DNA of 64,000 nt from an uncultured Bacteroidota bacterium (lineage in GTDB: Bacteria > Bacteroidota > Bacteroidia > Flavobacteriales > Flavobacteriaceae): assembly GCA_902581145.1 (NCBI GenBank), contig CACHNE010000009.1, positions 1 to 64,000 of the forward strand, in the 5' to 3' direction. Both the position numbers and the translations under genes were made by a program. Below, piece after piece: positions 10,225-18,463 of the stretch. The notes beneath the pieces were generated by a model. It worked only from the letters and a program-made list of their open reading frames with translations, did no database searches and had not been told where the DNA came from. Numbering within the stretch: the stretch's first letter is position 1; each line of letters opens with the position of its first letter.

Positions 10225-10626
10225 GTGATTAAGAAAATTGAGCACATTGGAATTGCGGTTAAAGACCTGAAAAAATCTGAAGAACTATTTGAAAAACTCT
10301 TAGGTGAGAAACCATACAAAACTGAGGACGTTAAGTCAGAAGGGGTTACCACCTCTTTTTTTAAAGTAGCAGATCAAAAAGTAGAATTACTTCATGCTAC
10401 ATCCGAGGAGTCACCTATTTCAAAGTTCATTGAAAAACGCAAAGAAGGCATACATCATTTAGCGCTTTATGTAGATAGTATAAAAAATGAAGTTGAAAGG
10501 CTTAAAGGTTTGGGCTTTGAGTTTATTTCAACAACCCCGAAAAAAGGAGCAGATAATAAGATGATTGTCTTCTTACACCCAAAAACAACTAATGGTGTTC
10601 TTGTTGAACTCTGCGAAGAAATTTAA
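10225..10626 (+). CDS. mce: Methylmalonyl-CoA epimerase
   Basis: This 133-residue vicinal-oxygen-chelate protein starts KKIEHIGIAVKDLKKSEELF. It keeps the metal-site and catalytic pattern of the family: His near the start, then EGVTTSFFKV, EGIHHLALYVD and the terminal GVLVELCEE. The enzyme interconverts the R and S forms of methylmalonyl-CoA on the propionyl-CoA to succinyl-CoA route. The mutase genes are not in this window. The GTG start at 10225 is preferred because it opens the first beta strand and sits directly after a strong -7 box. Confidence 0.95.
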   Translation: MIKKIEHIGIAVKDLKKSEELFEKLLGEKPYKTEDVKSEGVTTSFFKVADQKVELLHATSEESPISKFIEKRKEGIHHLALYVDSIKNEVERLKGLGFEFISTTPKKGADNKMIVFLHPKTTNGVLVELCEEI

Positions 10627-10630
10627 GATG

Positions 10631-10662
10631 TTTTGTCATTAACAAAACATTCATTAATATTG
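10631..10662 (+). promoter_or_regulatory. Promoter of tRNA-Met
   Basis: TTTTG (10631-10635) is followed after 19 bases by TAATATTG and C (10655-10663). This matches the Bacteroidota consensus with one mismatch in the -7 box. The tRNA begins 10 bases after the box. Confidence 0.65.
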
Positions 10663-10672
10663 CACACTATTT

Positions 10673-10746
10673 GGTCCTATAGCTCAGTTGGTTAGAGTAG
10701 ATGACTCATAATCATTTGGTCCCTGGTTCGAGCCCAGGTGGGACCA
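10673..10746 (+). tRNA. tRNA-Met (anticodon CAT)
   Basis: The 74-base sequence folds as a full cloverleaf. Acceptor GGTCCTA pairs with TGGGACC (two wobble pairs tolerated). The D-arm is GCTC/GAGT and the anticodon stem GATGA/TCATT encloses loop CTCATAA with anticodon CAT. The T-arm CCTGG/CCAGG has loop TTCGAGC, and the discriminator base is A. CCA is not encoded. The body resembles elongator tRNA-Met. A CAT anticodon could also be an Ile2 tRNA whose C is lysidine-modified, which sequence alone does not fully exclude. Confidence 0.95.
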
Positions 10747-10751
10747 CCCTT

Positions 10752-10790
10752 AAACCCTCTAAGTCCTTGACTATGAGGGTTTTTGTTTTT
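10752..10790 (+). terminator. Intrinsic terminator after tRNA-Met
   Basis: AAACCCTC (10752-10759) pairs with GAGGGTTT (10775-10782) and is followed by a T-rich run. It begins 5 bases after the tRNA. Confidence 0.85.
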
Positions 10791-10802
10791 TTGATTTTTT
10801 TG

Positions 10803-10834
10803 TCCGAACCTTTTTCCAAACCTAAATCCAAACC
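10803..10834 (+). repeat. Three TCCRAACC repeats spaced exactly 12 bases
   Basis: TCCGAACC starts at 10803, and TCCAAACC starts at 10815 and again at 10827. The three 8-base units have identical 12-base spacing, about one helical turn. They lie between the tRNA terminator and the islet ORF. They could be binding sites for an integrase or regulator, or a relic. The function is unknown. Confidence 0.6.
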
Positions 10835-10857
10835 AAATTAATTATTTTTGAAAGTTG

Positions 10858-11256
10858 ATGAACAGAAAATATTTTTATTATATAGTTTTTGGGGTTACAT
10901 TTTTAACATTCGGATTGGTTCAAGATTACATCAGACCAAATTATGAAGGAGGAAATGACCTTATAATTTATTTTCTTGGAGTAATTCCCAACTTCCTTCC
11001 AGGTATTGGTCTTCCAAGTATGTTTTATGTAACCATTCCAGAGATTTTTAAACCTAATACATCTATTTACAGAAATAGATTAAAGTGGTCAATAATCATT
11101 TCTATGATTGGTCTAATTGGAAATGAGTTCATAACAATTTATACTCCGGGAAGAGGAGTTTTTGATTGGAATGATATTGTATGGACAATTATTGGGGGAA
11201 TAGTTTTTTATTTTCTACATATAACAATTCAAAACAATGGTTCTAAAAGAACTTGA
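10858..11256 (+). CDS. Small integral membrane protein of unknown function
   Basis: This protein of about 132 residues has four likely membrane segments: YFYYIVFGVTFLTFG, a central hydrophobic stretch around GVIPNFLPGIG, WSIIISMIGLIG, and a C-terminal segment. The last segment, FDWNDIVWTIIGGIVFYFL, loosely recalls the final helix of VanZ-like proteins, but this is a weak resemblance. A TTG precedes the ATG directly. The ATG at 10858 is preferred. It lies within the possible tRNA islet, with the 12-base spaced repeats just upstream. No family is assigned. Confidence 0.6.
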   Translation: MNRKYFYYIVFGVTFLTFGLVQDYIRPNYEGGNDLIIYFLGVIPNFLPGIGLPSMFYVTIPEIFKPNTSIYRNRLKWSIIISMIGLIGNEFITIYTPGRGVFDWNDIVWTIIGGIVFYFLHITIQNNGSKRT

Positions 11257-11292
11257 ACCGGGGTTAGAGTCAAAAAATCTTGATTTTTGAGA

Positions 11293-11311
11293 AGGTTCGT
11301 AATACGAACCT
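11293..11311. repeat. Perfect inverted repeat AGGTTCGT-AAT-ACGAACCT
   Basis: Two perfectly complementary 8-base arms surround a 3-base centre. It lies 36 bases after the islet ORF and 55 bases before the second tRNA-end repeat. It is not followed by a T run, so it is unlikely to be a terminator. The arm shares the core CGAACC with the first of the spaced repeats at 10803, which suggests a recognition site. Confidence 0.6.
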
Positions 11312-11383
11312 CTTAAATCCAAAAAAGTCAGTATTTATGAAGGAAGAGTAACCCTCCTGTGAGGACAGGTGGGACCACTACTT

Positions 11384-11413
11384 AAAGCCCTTCGAAATGA
11401 GGGGCTTTTTGTT
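11384..11413 (+). terminator. Intrinsic terminator at the right end of the islet
   Basis: AAAGCCC (11384-11390) pairs with GGGCTTT (11402-11408) and is followed by TTGTTT. Its context resembles the terminator after tRNA-Met, so it may be the displaced original terminator of the tRNA gene. Confidence 0.75.
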
Positions 11414-11434
11414 TAAAATGACTAAGTTTAACCA

Positions 11435-11887
11435 ATGAATTTTACAGAAAGATACAAGCTTTTAACCATTTACGCAATGAGCTTTATGTATGTTTTTATA
11501 GGAATTAGACACTTTACAAACCCACAATATTTTTTAGATATTGTGCCGCCTCAATTACCCTTTAAATTATTTCTAGTATATCTCACAGGCTTGATTGAAA
11601 TTGTAGGTGGAGTAGCGATTCTTTTACCAAAAACAAGAAGGTCGGGGGCATACTTACTGATCTTTCTACTAGTTTCTGTATTTCCCGCAAACATATATCT
11701 TTATGTTTCAGAGACCCCACAAGGCTTATTAGGAATTTCAAAAATGGACGCTTTAATTAGAATGCCATTTCAAACCCCATTAATCCTACTAGCCTATTGG
11801 CATTCAAAAGAAAACCACCCTAACTGGGTGGCTTTTGTGTCTTCGCTGGTTTTTATACCAACTATAATTTATTTTTTATCAATATAG
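11435..11887 (+). CDS. DoxX-family membrane protein
   Basis: This 150-residue protein has four predicted membrane segments and the DoxX-like opening IYAMSFMYVFIGIRHFTNPQ. YLTGLIEIVGGVAILLP and a final segment beginning TPLILLAYW follow. DoxX-like proteins are small inner-membrane proteins linked in some bacteria to redox or sulfur metabolism, but no specific role can be given here. The ATG at 11435 follows the islet terminator by about 20 bases. It is convergent with the M1 peptidase gene, whose stop codon directly abuts. Confidence 0.85.
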   Translation: MNFTERYKLLTIYAMSFMYVFIGIRHFTNPQYFLDIVPPQLPFKLFLVYLTGLIEIVGGVAILLPKTRRSGAYLLIFLLVSVFPANIYLYVSETPQGLLGISKMDALIRMPFQTPLILLAYWHSKENHPNWVAFVSSLVFIPTIIYFLSI

Positions 11888-13867
11888 CTATTCAGAAGCA
11901 TACCATTTGTTGTTTTTAGCATCAACATCGGGATATTCAAAATCTGGGTCAACTACAACTTTTTCAAAAGCCTCTGTAGTATCCACCAAAAATTTCCAAT
12001 CAGTATTGTTTTTCCAAATTTCCACAGGAAGTGTTTTTCTGATTTTTTCTCCACTTACGGTTGTTATCTCTAGCGTCAGCGGCATTGGGATTTCCCTCAT
12101 GTTTTTAACAGTTATATACGCCCCTTTAGCAGGGTTTCCAAGTACATACTGTACATTGGTGATCGCCTGATCAAGACTCCAATTATTTAAAATCCAGCTT
12201 CTCCAAAACCAACCTAAATCTTCTCCTGAAACATCTTCAATCGTTCTAAAAAAGTCATTTGGAGCAGGATGTTTATAGGCCCAACGATGCACATATTCTT
12301 TGAAGGCATCATCGAATCTTTTTGCGCCAAGCACATTATCTCTTAACAACCACAAGACCATTGCTGTTTTTCTATATTGTAAACCCATATTGTCTTCAAT
12401 AAGGTTGTCTGGAGCCGTAATGGTTGGTTCAACTTTGTCAGAAAGGAAACCATAATTAAAAACCATCATATGTTGGTTTGGCTTGCCAGGATAATATTCA
12501 CCATTATTAAACTCCATTGTACTTATATCGTTAACAAAAGAGTTGAACCCTTCGTCCATCCATCCGTATAACCTTTCGTTTGACCCAACAATCATTGGGA
12601 ACCAGTTATGCCCAAATTCATGGTCAGTTACACCCCATAAACTCTCACCTTTAGATGCGTAGTAGCAAAAAGACACCCCCGGATACTCCATCCCTTTAAC
12701 ATTACCCGCTACATTAATAGCAGTTGTATATGGGTATTCAAACCATTTTTCTGAGTAATGCTCAACAGAAAATTTGGTGTATTCTGTTGATCTCTCCCAT
12801 GCATTATTTCCATAGCTCTCAATTGGATAAGCTGAAATGGCCATTGAATTTTTCCCGCTTGGCAGATTAATTCTAGCTGCGTCCAAAATAAATGCTGAAG
12901 ATGATGCCCAGGCAACATCTCTTGCATTATTGATTCTAAACCGCCAAGTAATCATTTCTCTACCAATAGGCCTTGAGCTAGGATCATTTATTTCTTCAGG
13001 GGTTCTAATCATTATAGTTTCATCACTCGCTTCTGCTTTAGCCCATCTGTCAAGTTGATCTAAGGTGTATGTCTCAAGAGGATTTAATAGTTCTCCAGAA
13101 CAGACAACAATATGATCTGCCGGAGCGGTTATGTTTACATTAAAGTCTCCGTATTCTAAATAGAATTCACCTTGACCTGTATATGGTAGAGTGTTCCAAC
13201 CATTTAAATCATCATAAACACACATTCTGGGATACCATTGGGCGACAGTATATACTTTTCCATTATCGGTTCTAAGGATACCCATTCTGTCTGAACCATA
13301 ATCTGGAGACAAAAATGAAAAATCAATTTTTAGAGATAGTTGCCCGCCATTAGACTTTAAAGGTTCTAGAAGGTTTACTTTCATACGAGTATCATAAACC
13401 TCGTAATCTGCGTCAATAATTGACCTGTCTCTACCCTTCCCAGAAATAATTTGAACAGCTGAAATCTTAAACCCACCATCAAGTTCTTGCCCTTTTGAAC
13501 CATTTCTACTGCCTCTAAGAGGAATAATGGCATTTCCTCTTGAGTCATCCATAAAAAGGTTTTGATCCATTTGCAGCCATAAAAAATCCATTTCATCAGG
13601 GCTATTGTTTGTATATTTTATTATTTCTTTCCCCATAACAATGTCTGAAAGAGTATCTAGCTCTACGTCAATAATGTAATCAGCTCTATTTTGCCAATAT
13701 TTATGACCAGGCTTTCCACTTGCAGACCTTATTTCTGTCGAAGGAGTCGAATAAAAAGCAGTCTTAAACGCTTCAATATAGCTATACGTAGATTTTGTTG
13801 ATGTTTGTGAATTAACTTCAAGAGAGTATGTAAAAAAAAGAAGTGTAATCAAAATTAATTTTTTCAT
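11888..13867 (-). CDS. Secreted M1-family metallopeptidase
   Basis: This 659-residue gluzincin peptidase has a signal peptide (residues 1-20, ending VNSQ). The zinc motif is HEFGHNW (first His about residue 416), and the third ligand Glu is probably in GWMDEGFNSF about 19 residues on. The N-terminal half is the beta-rich M1 saddle domain. Processed protein would act in the periplasm or outside the cell on peptides. No T9SS sorting domain is visible at the C-terminus, which ends KNNKWYASE. It is a single gene, convergent with the DoxX gene and divergent from the NTF2-like gene. Confidence 0.92.
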   Translation of the reverse strand: MKKLILITLLFFTYSLEVNSQTSTKSTYSYIEAFKTAFYSTPSTEIRSASGKPGHKYWQNRADYIIDVELDTLSDIVMGKEIIKYTNNSPDEMDFLWLQMDQNLFMDDSRGNAIIPLRGSRNGSKGQELDGGFKISAVQIISGKGRDRSIIDADYEVYDTRMKVNLLEPLKSNGGQLSLKIDFSFLSPDYGSDRMGILRTDNGKVYTVAQWYPRMCVYDDLNGWNTLPYTGQGEFYLEYGDFNVNITAPADHIVVCSGELLNPLETYTLDQLDRWAKAEASDETIMIRTPEEINDPSSRPIGREMITWRFRINNARDVAWASSSAFILDAARINLPSGKNSMAISAYPIESYGNNAWERSTEYTKFSVEHYSEKWFEYPYTTAINVAGNVKGMEYPGVSFCYYASKGESLWGVTDHEFGHNWFPMIVGSNERLYGWMDEGFNSFVNDISTMEFNNGEYYPGKPNQHMMVFNYGFLSDKVEPTITAPDNLIEDNMGLQYRKTAMVLWLLRDNVLGAKRFDDAFKEYVHRWAYKHPAPNDFFRTIEDVSGEDLGWFWRSWILNNWSLDQAITNVQYVLGNPAKGAYITVKNMREIPMPLTLEITTVSGEKIRKTLPVEIWKNNTDWKFLVDTTEAFEKVVVDPDFEYPDVDAKNNKWYASE

Positions 13868-13969
13868 AGTTTAAATCTCATAAGGTTTAATGTGCGCCAA
13901 ATTTACAAAACTATTCTGGATATTAATTATAATTTATAAATTGCGCTAACTAACCAAAATAATTTAATT

Positions 13970-14899
13970 ATGAAAAGAATAATTACTGTGGCTTTTGCCA
14001 CAATGCTTTTTTTTAATCTAAGCGCACAAAAAAAAGCAAACGGAAAGATGTTTATTGAGCATCCAGCAATAGACCTAGTTGAGGATGTTATGCAGAAGTT
14101 TATTAGCGGAGATGAAAAGTTAGCTGATCTTCTAGATGATGATTTTAGATCAAGAAGCGGAGTTCAAACAAACAAAAGCAATGAGGGAAGCACTAAAGAA
14201 GAATTCCTAGGACAATCTAGATGGTGGAGCAATAATTTTGATAACCTGTCCATAACCAGAGATTCCCCGGCATACCCAGACGCTATTGAGTACAAGGATT
14301 CAGGCACATGGGTACAAACTTGGGAAAGACTTTACGGAGTTAATAAGACAACAGGGTTTGTAATTGATATGCCTATTCACAGGCTCTTTTGGCTTAATAA
14401 AGATGAGTCCAAAGTAAGAGGAATGTTTGTTTACGCAAATACATCCGTTTTTTCTGATATGTGGGAGTCTTACAATCCGAGAACAAATGGCACAATATAT
14501 AAAAGTCATGAAAACATTAATAAAGTAAGAAAGTTGGTTGCTGCTCTTTTAGACGAAGATCTTGAAAAAGCTCAATCATTTTACAGCTCCAATGCTACAT
14601 TTTATGACATAAACATGCCAAAAGGAGAATCTATGAATCTTGATCAAGCAAAAGAGTCGCAGAAGTTCTTTTATGAAAACTTTGAAATTCTTTCAATTGA
14701 CGAATATGGCTATCCCGACTTCCTTGACTATGAACATAGAGCATCAAAAGTTGTTTTAGCGTGGTGGGACGTAAGAGTAAAAAGAAAATCTGACGGAAAA
14801 ACTATTAATTTTATTAACCATGAAACATATACTTTCAATAAGGAAGGTAAAATTATTAGGCAATCTTCATATTATAATGGATCAGCTTTAAACAATTAA
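13970..14899 (+). CDS. Exported protein with two tandem NTF2/SnoaL-like domains
   Basis: This 309-residue protein begins with a signal peptide (residues 1-19, ending LSAQ). Two similar halves follow: residues about 25-170 and 175-305. Each has an N-terminal helix pair, a NLSI or EILSI strand, a YPD motif and a long strand with W residues. This looks like an internal duplication of an NTF2-like cone fold. Such folds bind small ligands or act as simple enzymes. No catalytic residues can be named. The gene stands alone and is followed by a bidirectional terminator. Confidence 0.75.
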   Translation: MKRIITVAFATMLFFNLSAQKKANGKMFIEHPAIDLVEDVMQKFISGDEKLADLLDDDFRSRSGVQTNKSNEGSTKEEFLGQSRWWSNNFDNLSITRDSPAYPDAIEYKDSGTWVQTWERLYGVNKTTGFVIDMPIHRLFWLNKDESKVRGMFVYANTSVFSDMWESYNPRTNGTIYKSHENINKVRKLVAALLDEDLEKAQSFYSSNATFYDINMPKGESMNLDQAKESQKFFYENFEILSIDEYGYPDFLDYEHRASKVVLAWWDVRVKRKSDGKTINFINHETYTFNKEGKIIRQSSYYNGSALNN

Positions 14900-14930
14900 C
14901 GAAACAAATACTTTTAAAGTTATAAAAACA

Positions 14931-14963
14931 AAAACCCCCAGCCTGATTAAAGCTAGGGGTTTT
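14931..14963. terminator. Bidirectional intrinsic terminator
   Basis: AAAACCCC and AGC pair with GCT and GGGGTTTT across one mismatch. The hairpin is flanked by an A-rich left side and a TTTTCTATT right side. It can serve both the NTF2-like gene and the convergent VPS10-like gene. Confidence 0.85.
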
Positions 14964-14983
14964 CTATTAACTAAAAACTTGAT

Positions 14984-17900
14984 TTAGTCCAGCACAATTG
15001 GAGCACCGGCCTCCTCCAAGATCTTTCCTACATTTTCAACATTTTCAAAGTAGGCGTCCATTTCAGGTTTTAACCTGTCGAACATTTCTTTTGCAATATC
15101 AAAACTTTTCATATGTAGCCTAGTGGGCCCATAAGAGCTGGAATACCAGCCGCCCCTTGCATTAGAAAGTCTATCAAAAATACTCTGAGGCTCTTTTTCA
15201 CCAACCTCTTTTTTTGACTTATTTCCGTATAGTTTTGAATATAAATTATTTTGTGTTTCCGCTAAAGCAGCTATATTTTTTTCTAACTCGCTTCTGTTAC
15301 TCGAAATGTATTTTACCATAGATTTATATGACTTAACTCTTCCATTGGATTTTTCAAATACTGACCTGTATTGGTTTACTTTTTTATATAAAGCGGCTAA
15401 CATATCATAATATTCATTGTGTTTATCAGACTCTGGGTTTGATAATGTGCCAGTTTTAATTCTTTCAACAATAAGATTTGAAGGCTCAGAAATCCTGGTA
15501 ATATCTCCTTTAACGCTTTTATAAAGCTCAACAGTATAGTTGCCTGGTTCCACCCACCTGCTAAGACCAGATGAATATGATGAGCCAGAATTTATAGTGG
15601 TCACGAAATCTTTTGTTAAATCCCAATTAACCTCGCTAACACCTCTTCTAAGGGGTCTTGATATTTCTTCAACTTTATTTCCGTTGCTGTCTTTAATAAT
15701 TATTAAAGCTTTTGCATAATTTTCGTTGATCTCAGCGTCCAACTGCTCCCACCCAGGAAAAGCTATGTTAACACCTGTTTTTAAATTATTTTTAATAACA
15801 GAAATAGCCTCTTTGATTTCATTTTTTGAAAGCCCAGAGCTTTCAACAACATCATTAATGTCTTCGCTAAGCAAGCTTCGCGGATTTTCATATCCAGCTA
15901 TTATGAGCGCTTCAACAATATCAATATCTACACTGCGAAAAGATTCTCTTGCAATCCTCTTAGACCTTAAAGTGGCCTCGCTTTCTTTTATATAATATTT
16001 AATGTTTGCGCCGTATCTTGGGTTTTTAGCATAGTATGAAGACATACCGTCACTGGTTGTTCCTCCGCTAACCTGGTTGTATTGAAGAGCTTTTCTTGGC
16101 TCAAAAATAAAACCATCCTTGTTAATGGTTTCTGAGTTTATTTTTCTTAATGCGCTATAATCATCCAGTACATAAAAACTTCTTCCAAAAGTTGCTAACA
16201 CCAGGTCATCTTCTCTTTTTTGAATTGCCAAATCTCTAACTGAGATAGTAGGCAAGCCTCTTGAGAATTCATGCCACTCTTCTCCTTGGTCAAGACTAAC
16301 ATAAACACCATACTCCGTTGCTAAGAAGAGAATATTTTTATTTACATGATCTTGAACTATTCTCCATAGAAGAGTGCCGTCAGGGATTCCGTTTGAAATA
16401 GATTTCCAAGTTTTTCCTCCATTAACCGTTTTAAACAAATAAGGCTTGTAGTCTCCAAATTTGTGATTATCTAACACAACATAAGCAGTGTTGGCATCAT
16501 GCAAATCGGCTTTGATATCATTTACAAAAGCACTAGCTGGTGTGCCTGGAAGCTTGTCAACAGTTATTTTTGTCCAGTTTTGACCACCATCTTTTGTATA
16601 CTGAATAATTCCATCATCTGTACCTGCATAGAGTATGTTTTCGTCAACTGCGGACTCCGCGAGGGACGTAACAGTATTATATGTAGACATTGCATATACG
16701 TCCCAAGCATTATCGAAACTTTGTACTTTACCCATTATTGGCAATGAAAGTCTTTCTTCGTTCTTGGTTAAATCACCAGAAATTACACTCCAGTCATCAC
16801 CCCTGTTTTCTGACCTCCACACCCTTTGTGTCCCAAAGTACAATCTTTTTGGGTCATGATGGCTTACTAAAATTGGAGAATCCCAATTAAATCTTTCATA
16901 TGGCTCGTCTATTCCTTCCTGCGGTCTAATGCTAGTTATTTCGCCATTAGTCATGTCAATTCGGTTAATGTAGCCTTGCTGGGATTGTGCATAAATAATA
17001 TCAGGGTTTCCAGGCTCAGTTGCTGGTTGGTGACCATCCCCACCTAAAACAACTTTCCATTCAGAGTTTGAGATTCCACTTCTTTTAAAAGTTCTAGACG
17101 GACCTCCTTGCGTATTATTGTCTTGAGTACCACCGTAAACATTGTAAAACGGCTCAGCATCGTCAACTGCAAGTTTGTAAAATTGGGTAAGAGGTAAATT
17201 ACCAACAAATTTCCACGTTTCAGAGTCGTCAAAAGACTCATAAATTCCTCCGTCAGTTCCGATTAGCATATAATTGGGATCATTTGCCTTAAACGTAAGG
17301 GAATGGTTGTCAGAATGCTTTCTTCTTTCAGACATAGTGTAAAAATTCTCACCACCGTCTTCTGAAACTAAAACTCTTACATTCATCAAATAAATTTTAT
17401 CAAATACATGTGGAGACGCAACTAATTCTTGGTAGTAGTGAGGTCCAGTACCGCCAGAAACAGTATTTGACATTCTTTGCCAGCTGCCACCACTGTTTTC
17501 ACTTCTAAAAACAGCGCCATTTCTTCTGTCTAATTCAATAGCAGCATATAGAACATTAGGCTTAATAGGAGAAATAGCTAAACCAATTTTACCCATATTG
17601 GATGAAGGTAAGCCATTATCAATTTTTAACCAACTATCACCTCCATCGGTACTTTTATATAGTGAGGTTCCAGGACCACCACCCATTAGAGCAGCAACAT
17701 TTCTGTGTTTTTGCCAACTTGCAGCATACAAAACATCAGGGTTTGTTGGATCAATTACTAAATCTGTTACACCTGTCCATTCATTAATTTCTAAAGTATT
17801 TTTCCAAGACTGACCACCATCAGTTGTCTTGTACAAACCTCTTTCACCACCTGGACTCCATAATGGTCCCTGTGAAGCAACCCAAACAGTATTTGAGTCA

Positions 17901-18382
17901 TCCGGGTGAACTATTATTTTTGAAATGTGTTCAGACTTCTTAAGTCCCATGTCTTTCCAAGACTGGCCGCCATCATTACTGTGATAAACCCCGTGTCCGA
18001 TTCCAACGTGTCTGCCGCCAACATTTTCCCCAGTTCCCAACCATATAGAAGCATTATTGTTAGGGTCAATGGTAATACAACCTGTAGAGTAAAAAGGCAT
18101 ATTATCAGCAATAGGACTCCATGTTGTTCCTGAATTTTCGGTTTTCCATACACCGCCTGAACCAACGGCAACATACCAAACATTTTCATTCATTGGGTCA
18201 ATAGCAATATCTGCAATTCTTCCGGACATAAAAGCAGGTCCGATACTTCTAAATTTGAATGCATTTAGTGCAGATTTTATAGCACTTTTTTCTTTGTTTA
18301 AATCTTTAGAACTCTGACCCATTGTGAAGTTATGAGAGAAGAGGATTACTAAAGAAACCAGTAAAAGTTTCAAGTTTTTCAT
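14984..18382 (-). CDS. Secreted VPS10/sortilin-like BNR-repeat protein
   Basis: This 1132-residue protein starts with a signal peptide (ending FTMGQ). A long beta-propeller follows with many Asp-box repeats, such as SNDGGQSWKDMG, TTDGGQSWKN and STDGGDSWLK, typical of sortilin-like VPS10 or BNR domains (about residues 35-740). A C-terminal beta and helical region includes PFPGW-like and EVNWDLTKDF motifs common to this family in Bacteroidota. Residues around 800-865 contain a helical insert that resembles a helix-hairpin-helix (IAGYENPRSLL, SSGLSKNEIKEAI). These proteins are often labelled glycosyl hydrolases, but no catalytic evidence is visible. It is probably periplasmic or surface bound, with unknown substrate. 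Confidence 0.85.
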   Translation of the reverse strand: MKNLKLLLVSLVILFSHNFTMGQSSKDLNKEKSAIKSALNAFKFRSIGPAFMSGRIADIAIDPMNENVWYVAVGSGGVWKTENSGTTWSPIADNMPFYSTGCITIDPNNNASIWLGTGENVGGRHVGIGHGVYHSNDGGQSWKDMGLKKSEHISKIIVHPDDSNTVWVASQGPLWSPGGERGLYKTTDGGQSWKNTLEINEWTGVTDLVIDPTNPDVLYAASWQKHRNVAALMGGGPGTSLYKSTDGGDSWLKIDNGLPSSNMGKIGLAISPIKPNVLYAAIELDRRNGAVFRSENSGGSWQRMSNTVSGGTGPHYYQELVASPHVFDKIYLMNVRVLVSEDGGENFYTMSERRKHSDNHSLTFKANDPNYMLIGTDGGIYESFDDSETWKFVGNLPLTQFYKLAVDDAEPFYNVYGGTQDNNTQGGPSRTFKRSGISNSEWKVVLGGDGHQPATEPGNPDIIYAQSQQGYINRIDMTNGEITSIRPQEGIDEPYERFNWDSPILVSHHDPKRLYFGTQRVWRSENRGDDWSVISGDLTKNEERLSLPIMGKVQSFDNAWDVYAMSTYNTVTSLAESAVDENILYAGTDDGIIQYTKDGGQNWTKITVDKLPGTPASAFVNDIKADLHDANTAYVVLDNHKFGDYKPYLFKTVNGGKTWKSISNGIPDGTLLWRIVQDHVNKNILFLATEYGVYVSLDQGEEWHEFSRGLPTISVRDLAIQKREDDLVLATFGRSFYVLDDYSALRKINSETINKDGFIFEPRKALQYNQVSGGTTSDGMSSYYAKNPRYGANIKYYIKESEATLRSKRIARESFRSVDIDIVEALIIAGYENPRSLLSEDINDVVESSGLSKNEIKEAISVIKNNLKTGVNIAFPGWEQLDAEINENYAKALIIIKDSNGNKVEEISRPLRRGVSEVNWDLTKDFVTTINSGSSYSSGLSRWVEPGNYTVELYKSVKGDITRISEPSNLIVERIKTGTLSNPESDKHNEYYDMLAALYKKVNQYRSVFEKSNGRVKSYKSMVKYISSNRSELEKNIAALAETQNNLYSKLYGNKSKKEVGEKEPQSIFDRLSNARGGWYSSSYGPTRLHMKSFDIAKEMFDRLKPEMDAYFENVENVGKILEEAGAPIVLD

Positions 18383-18463
18383 AAAATTTTTTTAAATCAG
18401 TGTCCACTATGTCTTGCTGTAGCGCAAAAACGGCTTGCTAAAATACGAAAATTTTATAAAATT

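Larger units (their letters stand above)
10735..11378. mobile_element. Possible small islet bounded by repeats of the tRNA 3' end
   Basis: The 13 bases CAGGTGGGACCAC occur at the 3' end of tRNA-Met (10735-10747) and again at 11366-11378, 631 bases apart. Each copy is followed by CTTAAA and a CCCT...ATGAGGG terminator hairpin. Duplicated tRNA ends are the hallmark of site-specific integration, and the interval holds one orphan membrane ORF and unusual small repeats. No integrase is present, so if this was an element it is a remnant. The alternative is a decayed tandem tRNA copy: 12 of 18 bases just upstream of the second repeat also agree with the tRNA T-arm. Confidence 0.4.
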
